Origin: Paenibacillus profundus
Lineage (GTDB): Bacteria > Bacillota > Bacilli > Paenibacillales > Paenibacillaceae
Direction of reading: 5' to 3'
Length of the DNA stretch: 64,000 nt
Assembly (NCBI RefSeq): GCF_021369635.1
Contig: NZ_JAJNBZ010000019.1
Coordinates: 1-64,000, forward strand
Made by a program: the position numbers and the translations under genes. Position 1 is the first letter of the stretch, and the number at the start of each line of letters is the position of its first letter. Shown one piece after another: positions 54,696 to 63,723 of this stretch. The notes below the pieces were generated by a model, which ran no database searches, was not told the origin of the DNA, and worked only from the letters and a program-made list of their open reading frames with translations.

Positions 54696-55555
54696 TGGCC
54701 CGGATTAGACTGACGAACAAGCGCAGAAAGGCGCTTATCGGATTGACGTTCGTCTCGCCATGGATCGTTGGATTTCTCATATTCACCATGTACCCTATGC
54801 TTCACTCGATGTTTCTCAGCTTTCATCGGGTGAAGATTACGCCAACGGGGATCAAGACGACGTATGTCGGCTTTGAAAACTATAAGTATGCGATCTTCTC
54901 GGATCCGGCATTTGTAGAGAAGGTGCTCAAGTATCTTCAGGAAATGGCGCTCAATGTACCGATTATCGTCGTGTTTTCCTTGATTATCGCATTGCTTATC
55001 AATCAAAAAATTAAATTCCGCGGATTGTTCCGGACGATTTTTTTCCTGCCGGTCATCATCACAAGCGGACCGGTCATCAACGAGCTGCTTAACCAGGGTG
55101 CCACTTCCATTCCGAATATTGAGCAGTATGGCCTGTTCACGATGATCGAGAACAGTCTGAATCCGGTTATCGCCGAGCCCATTATGTATTTGTTCAAGCA
55201 GATCATTATGGTGCTATGGTTCTCCGGCGTACAAATTCTCATTTTTTTGGCTGGTCTGCAGAAGGTGGATCAATCCATCTATGAGGCGGCCCGCATTGAC
55301 GGCGCATCTTCATGGGAAATATTTTGGAAGGTAACGCTGCCTGATCTGATGCCGCTCGTCATCGTCAACGTCATCTATACCATCGTTTACGTATCGACGT
55401 TCGCTTTGAATGAGATCATCATCTTGATCAAAAATAACATGTTCAGTACGATTACCGGCTTTGGTTACGCTACTGCGGTAGCGTGGGTCTATTTCATCAT
55501 TATCATGCTCATGCTCGCGATCTGGACCGGATTGCTCAGCATGAAGAAACGATAA
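54695..55555 (+). CDS. Sugar ABC permease (MalF-like), second pair
   Basis: A 286-residue CUT1 permease with the coupling loop SIYEAARIDGASSWEIFWKV (about 193-212) and about six helices. Its ATG overlaps the TGA of the DUF5696 gene (TGATG), implying coupling. It forms the second channel of the operon with the next gene. Confidence 0.92.
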   Translation: MARIRLTNKRRKALIGLTFVSPWIVGFLIFTMYPMLHSMFLSFHRVKITPTGIKTTYVGFENYKYAIFSDPAFVEKVLKYLQEMALNVPIIVVFSLIIALLINQKIKFRGLFRTIFFLPVIITSGPVINELLNQGATSIPNIEQYGLFTMIENSLNPVIAEPIMYLFKQIIMVLWFSGVQILIFLAGLQKVDQSIYEAARIDGASSWEIFWKVTLPDLMPLVIVNVIYTIVYVSTFALNEIIILIKNNMFSTITGFGYATAVAWVYFIIIMLMLAIWTGLLSMKKR

Positions 55556-55568
55556 GGAGGGGAGCGCC

Positions 55569-56504
55569 ATGTGGAAAAATCGATCGATCAACACGGCGAA
55601 CAAATTCCGCAAGCGGTTGTTCGGCATGGGAGAAAACGATGGCTTTGTGTTCAAGGCGGTGGTGTATCTCCTTCTCATCGGAATCGGCTTCGTATACTTG
55701 TATCCGATGCTGTTTATGCTGGTCAACAGCTTCATGAGCTTGGATGATTTGGTGAACTCGATGGTAAAATGGATCCCTTCGACGCTGTATTTCGAAAACT
55801 ATGCGAAAGCATTGAAGGTGCTAGATTACAAAACAACGCTGCTGCAGACACTTTTGGTCGCAGGGGTGCCCGCGCTGCTGCAAACCGTAGCGGCTGCTAT
55901 CATCGGATACGGCTTCGCCCGCTTTGACTTTCCGCTCAAGAAGCTGCTGTTCGGATTGATGCTGGCAACCTTCGTCATCCCGACGCAGATTACTATGATG
56001 CCGACCTACCTGATGTTCAAAAAATACGAGCTGCTCGGTTCATTGGAAACGTTCATCTATCCGGCTATACTCGGGCAGGGCTTGAAGAGCGCTTTATTCA
56101 TTCTTATTTTTTATCAATTTTTTAAACGCATACCGGCAGTATTGGAGGAAGCGGCGGAGATCGATGGGGCGGGCAGCTTGAAAATTTTTTACCGCATCGC
56201 TATACCGATGGCTGTCCCTTCGATTATTATCGTGTTTTTGTTCTCTTTCGTCTGGTACTGGAATGAAACGTATTTAGCCGGACTTTATTTCGGCAACGAG
56301 TTGACGATTTTGCCGCTGGAGCTGCAGCGATTCGCCGACAGCTACAACAAGGTGTATCCGCCGGGCAGCCCGGGCAACCAACTGAACGAAGCGATCAACC
56401 TGGCCGGTACGATGCTGACGATAGCTCCGCTGCTAATCCTATACTTCGTGCTGCAGCGTTGGTTTGTGGAGGGCGTTGACCGCTCCGGAATTACGGGCGA
56501 GTGA
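55569..56504 (+). CDS. Sugar ABC permease (MalG-like), second pair
   Basis: A 311-residue permease with the coupling loop EEAAEIDGAGSLKIFYRIAI near residues 192-211. An extended N-terminal tail of about 30 residues (NRSINTANKFRKRLFGMGEN) precedes the first helix. The C-terminal segment LQRFADSYNKVYPPG is unusual. AAGGAGGGG gives a strong ribosome site. Together with the preceding subunit it makes a second importer, probably fed by the first binding protein. Confidence 0.9.
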   Translation: MWKNRSINTANKFRKRLFGMGENDGFVFKAVVYLLLIGIGFVYLYPMLFMLVNSFMSLDDLVNSMVKWIPSTLYFENYAKALKVLDYKTTLLQTLLVAGVPALLQTVAAAIIGYGFARFDFPLKKLLFGLMLATFVIPTQITMMPTYLMFKKYELLGSLETFIYPAILGQGLKSALFILIFYQFFKRIPAVLEEAAEIDGAGSLKIFYRIAIPMAVPSIIIVFLFSFVWYWNETYLAGLYFGNELTILPLELQRFADSYNKVYPPGSPGNQLNEAINLAGTMLTIAPLLILYFVLQRWFVEGVDRSGITGE

Positions 56505-56529
56505 GTAGCTGATGGGGGGCGATACATAT

Positions 56530-57327
56530 ATGGGGAAGGAAGCAAATGTTCCGCAGGAGAAGCGAGGTTGGAAGCTCGTGTGGAACGACGAGTTTGAAGG
56601 GACAGACATCGACATGACAAAGTGGCAGCATCAAGTCGGCGGCTGGGGCTTCGGCAACAATGAGGACCAATATTATACGAGTGATGCGGCCAACGCGTAT
56701 CTCTATAACGGCAAGCTCGTAATTAAGGCAATGAAGCAGGAGTATGGGGGCAAGCCGTATACGTCCGCCAAGCTGGTCACGCAGGGCAAAGCGGATTGGA
56801 CCTATGGAAGATTCGAAATCCGCGCCAAGCTGCCGCGCGGGAAAGGAATGTGGCCCGCCATATGGATGATGCCGACGGATATGCAGAAGTACGGGGGATG
56901 GCCGAGCTGCGGTGAAATCGACATTATGGAATATCTCGGTCACGAGCCGAGAACAGTGTACGGAACGTTGCATATGGGGAATCCGCACATCTATAGGGGC
57001 GGACATGTGGAGTTGGAGGCGACGTTAGCAGACAATTTCCATCTGTTTGCGCTCGAATGGACTCCGACGGAAATGAGATGGTATGTCGATGACGAGGAGT
57101 ACTACCGGACATCGACATGGCTTACACGCAACAATGAGGACGCTGACAATGAGCCTTTCCCGGCGCCGTTCGACCGTGCGTTCTATTTACAGCTAAACTT
57201 GGCCGTCGGCGGGAATTGGCCGGGCTATCCAGATGACACGACGGTGTTTCCACAGACGTTCGAGATCGATTATGTTCGCGTCTATCAGCCTGATGACGGA
57301 CGCTACGATGGAAACAACGGTTCGTGA
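56530..57327 (+). CDS. GH16 endo-beta-1,3-glucanase (laminarinase), no signal peptide
   Basis: A 265-residue glycoside hydrolase of family 16. The catalytic motif is CGEIDIMEYLG, with nucleophile Glu129 and acid/base Glu134 by count from ATG 56530. GNNEDQYYTSDAANAYLYNG and the WPAIWMMP strand are typical of laminarinases that cleave beta-1,3-glucans such as laminarin. No signal peptide is present, so the enzyme is cytoplasmic and would act on imported oligosaccharides. The start is uncertain: GGGGGG lies 10 bases before 56530, and an earlier ATG at 56512 has a weaker site. It is followed at 29 bases by the GH2 gene. Confidence 0.85.
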   Translation: MGKEANVPQEKRGWKLVWNDEFEGTDIDMTKWQHQVGGWGFGNNEDQYYTSDAANAYLYNGKLVIKAMKQEYGGKPYTSAKLVTQGKADWTYGRFEIRAKLPRGKGMWPAIWMMPTDMQKYGGWPSCGEIDIMEYLGHEPRTVYGTLHMGNPHIYRGGHVELEATLADNFHLFALEWTPTEMRWYVDDEEYYRTSTWLTRNNEDADNEPFPAPFDRAFYLQLNLAVGGNWPGYPDDTTVFPQTFEIDYVRVYQPDDGRYDGNNGS

Positions 57328-57356
57328 TTACATTATACCAATTGGAGGAGTAGACA

Positions 57357-59369
57357 ATGAATCGTCTTATGACGCAGCCAGATGCGGCGAGCATGATTCA
57401 AACGACGATGGAATTGCGTACCGTTGACGGGATATGCGTCCCTTTTCAGAGCGGCATTCCCGTACCGTCATTTGATGCGCAGGAGCGTTTGACACTCGAT
57501 TTGAAGGGAATATGGAAAAAGGAGCGCTTTGCGGCCGACCATCATTTTTCGCTGTCGCCGCGTGACGAGCGCTGGTTCGAACGCTTGCGCGCAGAAGCCG
57601 CTGGCCGCACCGGCGTGGAGTTCGACGATGCGGACTGGGATACACGCAAGCTGCCGTTGCCAGAGAACGATATACAAGGGAAAGAGGAAGCGAACTCTAG
57701 CGAAACGTATGAAGACGGAGTGTGGTACCGCCGCACGTTCGTGTTGGGAACGGAATGGGCAAATACAGCGGTGACGCTGCATGCGTTGTCGATTAGTTAT
57801 ATTGCGGATATATGGGTGAACGGACATTGGGTTGGTTATCATGAGGGCGGATTTACGCCATTCGCATTGGATCTGAGTTCCTATGTGAAGGCAGGCGAGG
57901 TAAATACGATTGCGCTGCGGATTGATAATCCCCCATGGGGCAGCCGGGTGGATATCATTCCTGCAACGCCTGGAACGGACTTTTTTAACTATACCGGTGT
58001 CATTCATGATCTGTATATAAGCGGAACTTCCTGTTGTCATATAGCGCGAGTGGATGCAGTTCCACTGGATGTAGAGGGAAGTGTTAGGTTTACTGTCGTC
58101 TTGGAAAATCGCGGCTCACTTCCCGTGAAATCGCAAGTGGAAGGGCAGATTTTCGATGCGGATGGGGAATGTGCCGCGTTCCTGAATTCACCGCGCGCTG
58201 CGGATATTAAGGGCAGCCAGGCGGCTTGGGACGGCGATTTGTCGTGGACGGCAACGTTGGCGCCATATGAGACGCGCGCGGTTGAGATGGTAGTGCGCAT
58301 ACGCGAGCCGCGGCTATGGGCCTTTTGGAAGCCGGAGCTGTACGTGGCGGAGTTCAGCGTTACGATGGCGGACACCGCGGATGAAGCGGATCGCTTCGCC
58401 ACACAGTTCGGTCTGCGTACCGTGACGACAGAAGGAACCCGTCTCTTGTTGAACGGTCGCCCCGTGTTTCTGGCTGGCATCGCGCGCCATGAGGAGTGGC
58501 CAGATACCGGGCGCAGCGCGACATGGGAGCGAATCCGCGATGATCTCGCACATATGCGGCAGTCGATGCACGTTAATTTCGTGAGAACCGGACATTATCC
58601 GAACCATGTGTATACGTCGGTGCTGACGGACCGGCTCGGTCTGGCGACCATCAGTGAAATTCCGCTATGGCAATTCAAGCGCGAGCATTACGAGGCGCAG
58701 GAGCAGAAGCGGCTGTGCGATCAAATGTGGAGAGAAATGATCTTCTCCCAATATAATCGCCCTTCGATTCTCATGTGGAGCACGCAAAATGAATCCGTCG
58801 AGGTGGAGCTGCGCACCAAGTATAACATACGTGTCGTGCAAGACTTGAGGGAGCATTACGCCGATGGCCGTCTGACGACGCAGAGCGCAGCCGCAGATCA
58901 GCCGGGCGCGCATGACCCTTCGATGGAGCCGCTCGATGTGGCGGGATGGACGATGTACTTCGGCATTTTCCACGGCAGCACGTATTATGAGGGGACGCGC
59001 GATTTCCTGCAGAAGGTGCAGGAGCTGTGGCCGAACAAGCCGGTATGGAATACCGAATTCGGTCATTGGTCCTCCGAACGGGATACGATGGCGGCCGAGC
59101 AGGTGAAGACGTACAAGGAGACACTCCAGGCTTTGATGGAGCGGGCGGTCATATCGTCCGACGGCGAGGCGGAATGGAACGCGGACGGCTTCCTGGTAGG
59201 GATCGACTTCTGGATTATGTATGATTGGTATGTGAACCATAACAATTGGATCGATACGTTCGGTATTTTTCATATGGACCGCAAGACGATGAAGCCCGTC
59301 GGGGAGCTGCTGCGTCAAGATTATGAACGATTGACAGCATTTGAAGGCGGATTTATCAAGCAGCCTTAA
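57357..59369 (+). CDS. GH2-family beta-glycosidase
   Basis: A 670-residue enzyme with the GH2 order: jelly-roll (about 90-220, including TAVTLHALSISYIADIWVNG), Ig-like domain (about 225-345) and TIM barrel. The acid/base is Glu479 in WSTQNES and the nucleophile is Glu567 in WNTEFGHWS. Without a signal peptide it is cytoplasmic. It probably trims glucosyl or related residues from oligosaccharides cut by the GH16 enzyme, though the exact sugar is not determined. GGAGGAG precedes the ATG. It ends the operon at a strong hairpin. Confidence 0.88.
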   Translation: MNRLMTQPDAASMIQTTMELRTVDGICVPFQSGIPVPSFDAQERLTLDLKGIWKKERFAADHHFSLSPRDERWFERLRAEAAGRTGVEFDDADWDTRKLPLPENDIQGKEEANSSETYEDGVWYRRTFVLGTEWANTAVTLHALSISYIADIWVNGHWVGYHEGGFTPFALDLSSYVKAGEVNTIALRIDNPPWGSRVDIIPATPGTDFFNYTGVIHDLYISGTSCCHIARVDAVPLDVEGSVRFTVVLENRGSLPVKSQVEGQIFDADGECAAFLNSPRAADIKGSQAAWDGDLSWTATLAPYETRAVEMVVRIREPRLWAFWKPELYVAEFSVTMADTADEADRFATQFGLRTVTTEGTRLLLNGRPVFLAGIARHEEWPDTGRSATWERIRDDLAHMRQSMHVNFVRTGHYPNHVYTSVLTDRLGLATISEIPLWQFKREHYEAQEQKRLCDQMWREMIFSQYNRPSILMWSTQNESVEVELRTKYNIRVVQDLREHYADGRLTTQSAAADQPGAHDPSMEPLDVAGWTMYFGIFHGSTYYEGTRDFLQKVQELWPNKPVWNTEFGHWSSERDTMAAEQVKTYKETLQALMERAVISSDGEAEWNADGFLVGIDFWIMYDWYVNHNNWIDTFGIFHMDRKTMKPVGELLRQDYERLTAFEGGFIKQP

Positions 59370-59405
59370 GAGGGTTTGCGGTGTCTAGAGTAAGAAGAGT
59401 GTCTG

Positions 59406-59440
59406 AGTCCCCGTCCTATTACTAGGAGGGGACTATTTTA
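59406..59440 (+). terminator. Rho-independent terminator
   Basis: AGTCCCC(G)TCCT pairs with AGGAGGGGACT (one bulge), followed by ATTTTA, after the GH2 gene. Confidence 0.8.
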
Positions 59441-59462
59441 CGCTTCACTTTGCAACCAGCTG

Positions 59463-59903
59463 TCACAAGGGCAGGCTCATCGTAATGTTCCGTATTGCAA
59501 ACCCCATTTTTTCATAGAGTTGTATGGCATGATTGCCTGCGAAGGCGCTTAGGCGAACTTCAGGATAGCCTTCAAGCTTCAACTCATCTATGGCACTTTT
59601 CATTAACCGCTTGGAAATTCCTTGACCTCGGTATGGCTGCAACACATATAACTCATAGATAAAGCCAGTCGCGCTATCGGTGAATTGGTCTTTGCTTGCT
59701 CCAATTAAAATCCAGCCCTTCAACTGTTCATCCTCAGTCGCTATTAAGTAATAACCGCCCTTTTCCAAGATTGGATCTACTAGTTTTTTGATTTTTTCAT
59801 GAGACGGTTTTGCTCTGCCCAGCGTACCCTCGAATAAAGCTTGCGGAGAAAGCGCCATAATTTGTTCTACTTCCAACATGTTTGGTTTTTTGATTTCTAT
59901 CAT
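59463..59903 (-). CDS. GNAT-family N-acetyltransferase
   Basis: A 146-residue acetyltransferase. The acetyl-CoA motif A is ELYVLQPYRGQGISKRLMKS and the C-terminal AGNHAIQLYEKMGFAIRN is typical of GNAT enzymes. The substrate is unknown. AAAGGAG lies before its ATG on the minus strand at a good distance. It is a single gene, convergent with the glucan operon and divergent from the TetR gene. Confidence 0.88.
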   Translation of the reverse strand: MIEIKKPNMLEVEQIMALSPQALFEGTLGRAKPSHEKIKKLVDPILEKGGYYLIATEDEQLKGWILIGASKDQFTDSATGFIYELYVLQPYRGQGISKRLMKSAIDELKLEGYPEVRLSAFAGNHAIQLYEKMGFAIRNITMSLPL

Positions 59904-60287
59904 TCAGATTTCACTCCTTTCGTTTTTGGGATGATAGAGGAACATGAGTTCTGGAAATGAAAGATGTCTGACTTGAATCTTTCTTGCTAGCCAAAGTCTT
60001 ATTAGTATAACAGAATCCGACTTCAGATATTATCTGTGAGGCTGAAGCCTGGCGGTTTTTGTTTTGACAAATTGGCGTAACATAGCAAATCTATGATTTA
60101 TATAAGGATTGTTATATTGTCTTTTCAATATTGTGAAGAACACGTTTTTTAGAATACTCCCATTGGTCTTAAAAAAGTATATTTGCATGGTTTTATATTG
60201 TGATGTATATCATAGCCATATCCTTGATTGATACATAAACTAAAAAGCAAGCAAGTACTTGCTTGACGAATTGGGAGGAGGATATTC
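59904..60287. other. Divergent promoter region of the GNAT and TetR genes
   Basis: This 384-base interval holds an AT-rich stretch, a TTGACA at 60064 that may be a -35 element, and the operator palindrome listed separately at 60248. No further gene is seen. Confidence 0.4.
60248..60265. promoter_or_regulatory. 18-bp palindromic operator, probably of TetR
   Basis: CAAGCAAGTACTTGCTTG is a perfect 18-bp palindrome, 23 bases before the GTG of the TetR gene. Its position, just upstream of the ribosome site, fits autorepression. Confidence 0.75.
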
Positions 60288-60863
60288 GTGAAACAGACTA
60301 GCAGAGAAAAAATGATGTCGGCTGCATTGGAAAATATGGCGGTGCATGGATTCAAGGGCACAACAACCAAGTGTATCGCCAAGCAAGCAGCCATTAATGA
60401 AGCGACCATATTTAAGCATTTCAAAGGCAAAGATGATTTGATTCATGAAGCGCTGGAACAACAAATGATGATGATGAAAGCAAAGATCGACACCTTTTTC
60501 CATGCCGAACACGAAAACATTCGTGAACTGCTGCTGGCCAAGATTCAATTTATAAATGACATTTATGAAAGTCATAAAGATTTCTTTTTAATTACCATTA
60601 AAGAAATGGGCAGCAAAGAGCTGGAATTTATGTATCCCTCGATATTTGAATATATTACCGAGGAGCTTGAAAAAGAGATTGCAACCATGGCGGACGATTC
60701 TATCACAGAGGATGAAATCAGAGGCATCGCCATGATCGCGAACAGTGTGCTGCTGACCATTATTCTTGAAAAAGTGAAAGCAGAATGTTTTGGGCATCCG
60801 GTTAGACTGGACATGAAAAAGGAATTGCTCGTTGAATTTTTGATTCGAATTTGGGGAAGATAG
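60288..60863 (+). CDS. TetR-family transcriptional repressor
   Basis: A 191-residue repressor. The N-terminal helix-turn-helix reads MAVHGFKGTTTKCIAKQAAI, then NEATIFKHFKGKDDLIHEAL, and a helical ligand-binding domain follows. The GTG at 60288 follows GGGAGGAGG. An 18-bp palindrome lies directly before it, probably its own operator. It is 27 bases upstream of the P-type ATPase gene and would co-regulate it; the ligand is unknown. Confidence 0.9.
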   Translation: MKQTSREKMMSAALENMAVHGFKGTTTKCIAKQAAINEATIFKHFKGKDDLIHEALEQQMMMMKAKIDTFFHAEHENIRELLLAKIQFINDIYESHKDFFLITIKEMGSKELEFMYPSIFEYITEELEKEIATMADDSITEDEIRGIAMIANSVLLTIILEKVKAECFGHPVRLDMKKELLVEFLIRIWGR

Positions 60864-60890
60864 ATTAACGAAAAAAGAGAGGTGCATGCA

Positions 60891-63548
60891 ATGAATTGGA
60901 TGGAGAGGAAACTGGAAGACATCTTTAAGACGCTTCAAACGAACAGAGAGAAAGGCCTAAGCAGTAAGCAAGCATCGGAGATGCTTCAGAAAGAGGGCTA
61001 TAATGAGTTTGAAGAAGAGAAGAAAGAGAGCATATGGGCGAAGCTACTGCATCAGTTATCAGAGGTTACGACGTTAATCCTGATCGCAGCGGCCATCATT
61101 TCCACTTATCTTGCGGTGACGGCGGGGCATGACTATGCAGAGCCTATCGTTATCATCGCCATCGTTGTATTGAATGCGGTGCTTGGCATCCGTCAGGAGC
61201 TTAGCGCGGAAAAGGCTTTAGATGCTCTTAAAAATATGAATACTCCTGTGGCAAAGGTTGTGCGTGATGGAATATTGCAGCCAATCGATGCTAAAGAGCT
61301 CGTACCTGGTGATATTATCGTGGTCGAAGCTGGAGATATGGCTTCAGCCGATGCCCGTATTATAGAGAGTTCCAACTTGCTTGTTGAGGAATCTGCCTTG
61401 ACGGGTGAGAGCGTTCCATCGGAGAAAAATGAAAATGCAGAGGTGAAAGAATCCGCTCCTCTCGGAGATCGAGTGAATATGCTCTTCTCTGGCTGCTTGG
61501 TCACCAATGGACGTGGCAGAGCGGTTGTCGTAGCAACGGGGATGGAGACAGAGATGGGAAAGATCGCTTCCCTTCTCAACAATACGAAGAAGAGCAAGAC
61601 TCCACTTCAGAATCGTCTCATGGAGCTTGGGAAGAAGCTAAGCGTCGTTGCTGTTGTATCCGGTGCGATTGTCTTCACGATTGGTCTCATGCATGGCGAG
61701 ACGATGATGGAAATGTTGATGACGGCTGTATCCTTAGCGGTAGCTGCCGTGCCGGAGACGTTGCCTGTTATCGTAACGATCACCCTTGCATTTGGCATTC
61801 AGAATATGGTGAAGAAAAATGCAATCATTCGCCGCATTCCAGCCGTAGAGGCACTTGGCAGCGCGTCGGTTATCTGTTCAGATAAGACGGGAACACTGAC
61901 ACAGAATCAGATGACGATTAAACAGATCTGGGCTGTATCTCATGAGCCGAAGGAAGACATTTCCGTATTTAATGACATAGAGATCGAGCTTGTAACGTTA
62001 TTCAGCCTTGCAAGTAATGCATCCATTGAAGTAAAGGATGGCGAAGAAACGATTATCGGTGATCCAACCGAGTCCGCGATTATTCGTTTGATGCAGAATA
62101 AAGGGATGACAAAATCAGAGCTTGAAGCGAAGTATCCGCGTGTACATGAGCTTCCATTTGATTCTTCACGGAAGCTGATGACGACGGTACACCGTACAGC
62201 AGATGGCTACATCTCTATCACCAAGGGCGCATTCGACCGTATTCCGTTGGATCCAAATGCAGCATGCACGAATCAATATCAAGCACAGGCGAATCAAGTT
62301 CACGATCGATTCGCAGAGCAAGCCCTTCGAGTGCTTGCGCTGGGATACAAGCACTATGATGAGCTGCCTGAGAAGCTGGACGCAGAAGAGTTGGAGCAGG
62401 GTCTTCGCTTTGCTGGTCTCGTAGGGATGATTGATCCGCCGCGTCCGGAGAGTAAGGCTGCGGTACAAGCCGCTAAGGATGCAGGGATTAAGACGGTCAT
62501 GATAACAGGAGACCATATGGCAACGGCGTCGGCCATTGCCCGTGAGATTGGCATTCTGGAAGAGGGCGACCTCGCGATATCGGGTGCGGAGCTTGAGCGT
62601 ATGTCGGATGAGGAGCTCACGCGAAAGGTTAAAGATATTGCAGTATACGGTCGTGTATCTCCAGAAGATAAGATTCGTATCGTACAAGCTTGGCAGGCTA
62701 ATGAAGCTGTGGTAGCGATGACAGGCGACGGGGTCAATGACGCTCCTGCCTTGAAGGCTGCAGATGTCGGGACGGCAATGGGAATCACCGGTACAGATGT
62801 AGCGAAGAGCGCTTCGGACATGGTATTGACCGATGACAACTTCGCAACGATTGTCGATGCCGTTGGTGAAGGAAGACGTGTATACGAAAATATTCGCAAG
62901 ACGATCTACTTTTTGCTAAGCTGTAACTTCTCTGAGATCATGATCATGATAATTGCTATTATGCTAGGTTGGGGAGCACCGGTAATCGCTATTCAATTGC
63001 TCTTGATTAACGTCGTAGCTGATGGTATCCCAGGCTTCTGCTTGAGCCGCGAGAAGATGGAGCCTGATACAATGCGCCAGAAGCCAATAGCGAAGAATGC
63101 AGGCATATTCTCGAATGGTTTAGGCAAGAAGATTGCCCTTCAAGCAACGATTTACACGATCCTGACGTTAGTTGGCTTCTATGTAGGAAACTTTGTGCAA
63201 ATCTCTGATCAAGTTGGACCGTCATATGAAGTAGGGCAGACGATGGCATTTGTCATCTTGGGCTGGTCCTCTGTCGTTCATATTTTCAATGTGCGAAGCA
63301 ACACTTTGTCGATCTTCACAATCGGGTTCATGTCCAATCGTCCATTGTTCTGGTGTGCGATGTTGTCACTAGCTATCGTGTTTGGTGTAGCGGTTATCCC
63401 AGCGTTGATGGACATCTTCCATCTCGTACCGCTTAGCTTGACGCACTGGGCACTGATTACGGTTCTGTCCATCTTCCCGCTTATCGCTGTCGAGCTTATG
63501 AAGCTAAGAAAGCGTGCGCAGCTAAGAGCGCAATCACAACCAATCTAA
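60891..63548 (+). CDS. P-type calcium-transporting ATPase (PMCA/SERCA-like)
   Basis: An 885-residue ion pump, full length. The features are TGES (Thr171-Ser174) in the actuator, phosphorylated Asp331 in SDKTGTLTQN, and GDGVNDAPA (Asp613). In the membrane part, PETLP in helix 4 and NVVADGIPGF in helix 6 supply the residues expected for Ca2+. Calcium export from the cytoplasm is the most likely role; a related divalent ion is possible. GAGAGGTG lies before ATG 60891; an upstream ATG at 60882 is too close to the ribosome site. It forms a two-gene unit with the TetR gene. Confidence 0.9.
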   Translation: MNWMERKLEDIFKTLQTNREKGLSSKQASEMLQKEGYNEFEEEKKESIWAKLLHQLSEVTTLILIAAAIISTYLAVTAGHDYAEPIVIIAIVVLNAVLGIRQELSAEKALDALKNMNTPVAKVVRDGILQPIDAKELVPGDIIVVEAGDMASADARIIESSNLLVEESALTGESVPSEKNENAEVKESAPLGDRVNMLFSGCLVTNGRGRAVVVATGMETEMGKIASLLNNTKKSKTPLQNRLMELGKKLSVVAVVSGAIVFTIGLMHGETMMEMLMTAVSLAVAAVPETLPVIVTITLAFGIQNMVKKNAIIRRIPAVEALGSASVICSDKTGTLTQNQMTIKQIWAVSHEPKEDISVFNDIEIELVTLFSLASNASIEVKDGEETIIGDPTESAIIRLMQNKGMTKSELEAKYPRVHELPFDSSRKLMTTVHRTADGYISITKGAFDRIPLDPNAACTNQYQAQANQVHDRFAEQALRVLALGYKHYDELPEKLDAEELEQGLRFAGLVGMIDPPRPESKAAVQAAKDAGIKTVMITGDHMATASAIAREIGILEEGDLAISGAELERMSDEELTRKVKDIAVYGRVSPEDKIRIVQAWQANEAVVAMTGDGVNDAPALKAADVGTAMGITGTDVAKSASDMVLTDDNFATIVDAVGEGRRVYENIRKTIYFLLSCNFSEIMIMIIAIMLGWGAPVIAIQLLLINVVADGIPGFCLSREKMEPDTMRQKPIAKNAGIFSNGLGKKIALQATIYTILTLVGFYVGNFVQISDQVGPSYEVGQTMAFVILGWSSVVHIFNVRSNTLSIFTIGFMSNRPLFWCAMLSLAIVFGVAVIPALMDIFHLVPLSLTHWALITVLSIFPLIAVELMKLRKRAQLRAQSQPI

Positions 63549-63587
63549 CTCGTTTCAACCGTAAAACCATCGGATGGGCACAGTTAT

Positions 63588-63603
63588 TGTGATCATAATC
63601 TCA
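63588..63603. promoter_or_regulatory. Weak FNR/Crp-like site
   Basis: TGTGATCATAATCTCA matches TGTGA-N6-TCACA with one mismatch. It lies before the narG gene, a common FNR target, but a terminator hairpin lies between it and the gene, so its role is doubtful. Confidence 0.3.
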
Positions 63604-63633
63604 GTTATTCCATGTGAATAATCATATTAACAG

Positions 63634-63670
63634 CCGTCTCTTGAATCGAATATTCAGGAGACGGTTTTTT
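63634..63670 (+). terminator. Rho-independent terminator
   Basis: CCGTCTC and TTGAAT pair with ATTCA and GAGACGG, followed by six T's, after the Ca2+ ATPase gene. Confidence 0.85.
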
Positions 63671-63723
63671 ATGTGCTGCGAATGACGGCTTTTTGAAAAA
63701 AAGAGGGATTTCCCCTTATAGAA

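Noticed and set aside
63588..63603. FNR site as the narG promoter
   Set aside because: A terminator hairpin lies between it and the gene; listed only as a weak site.
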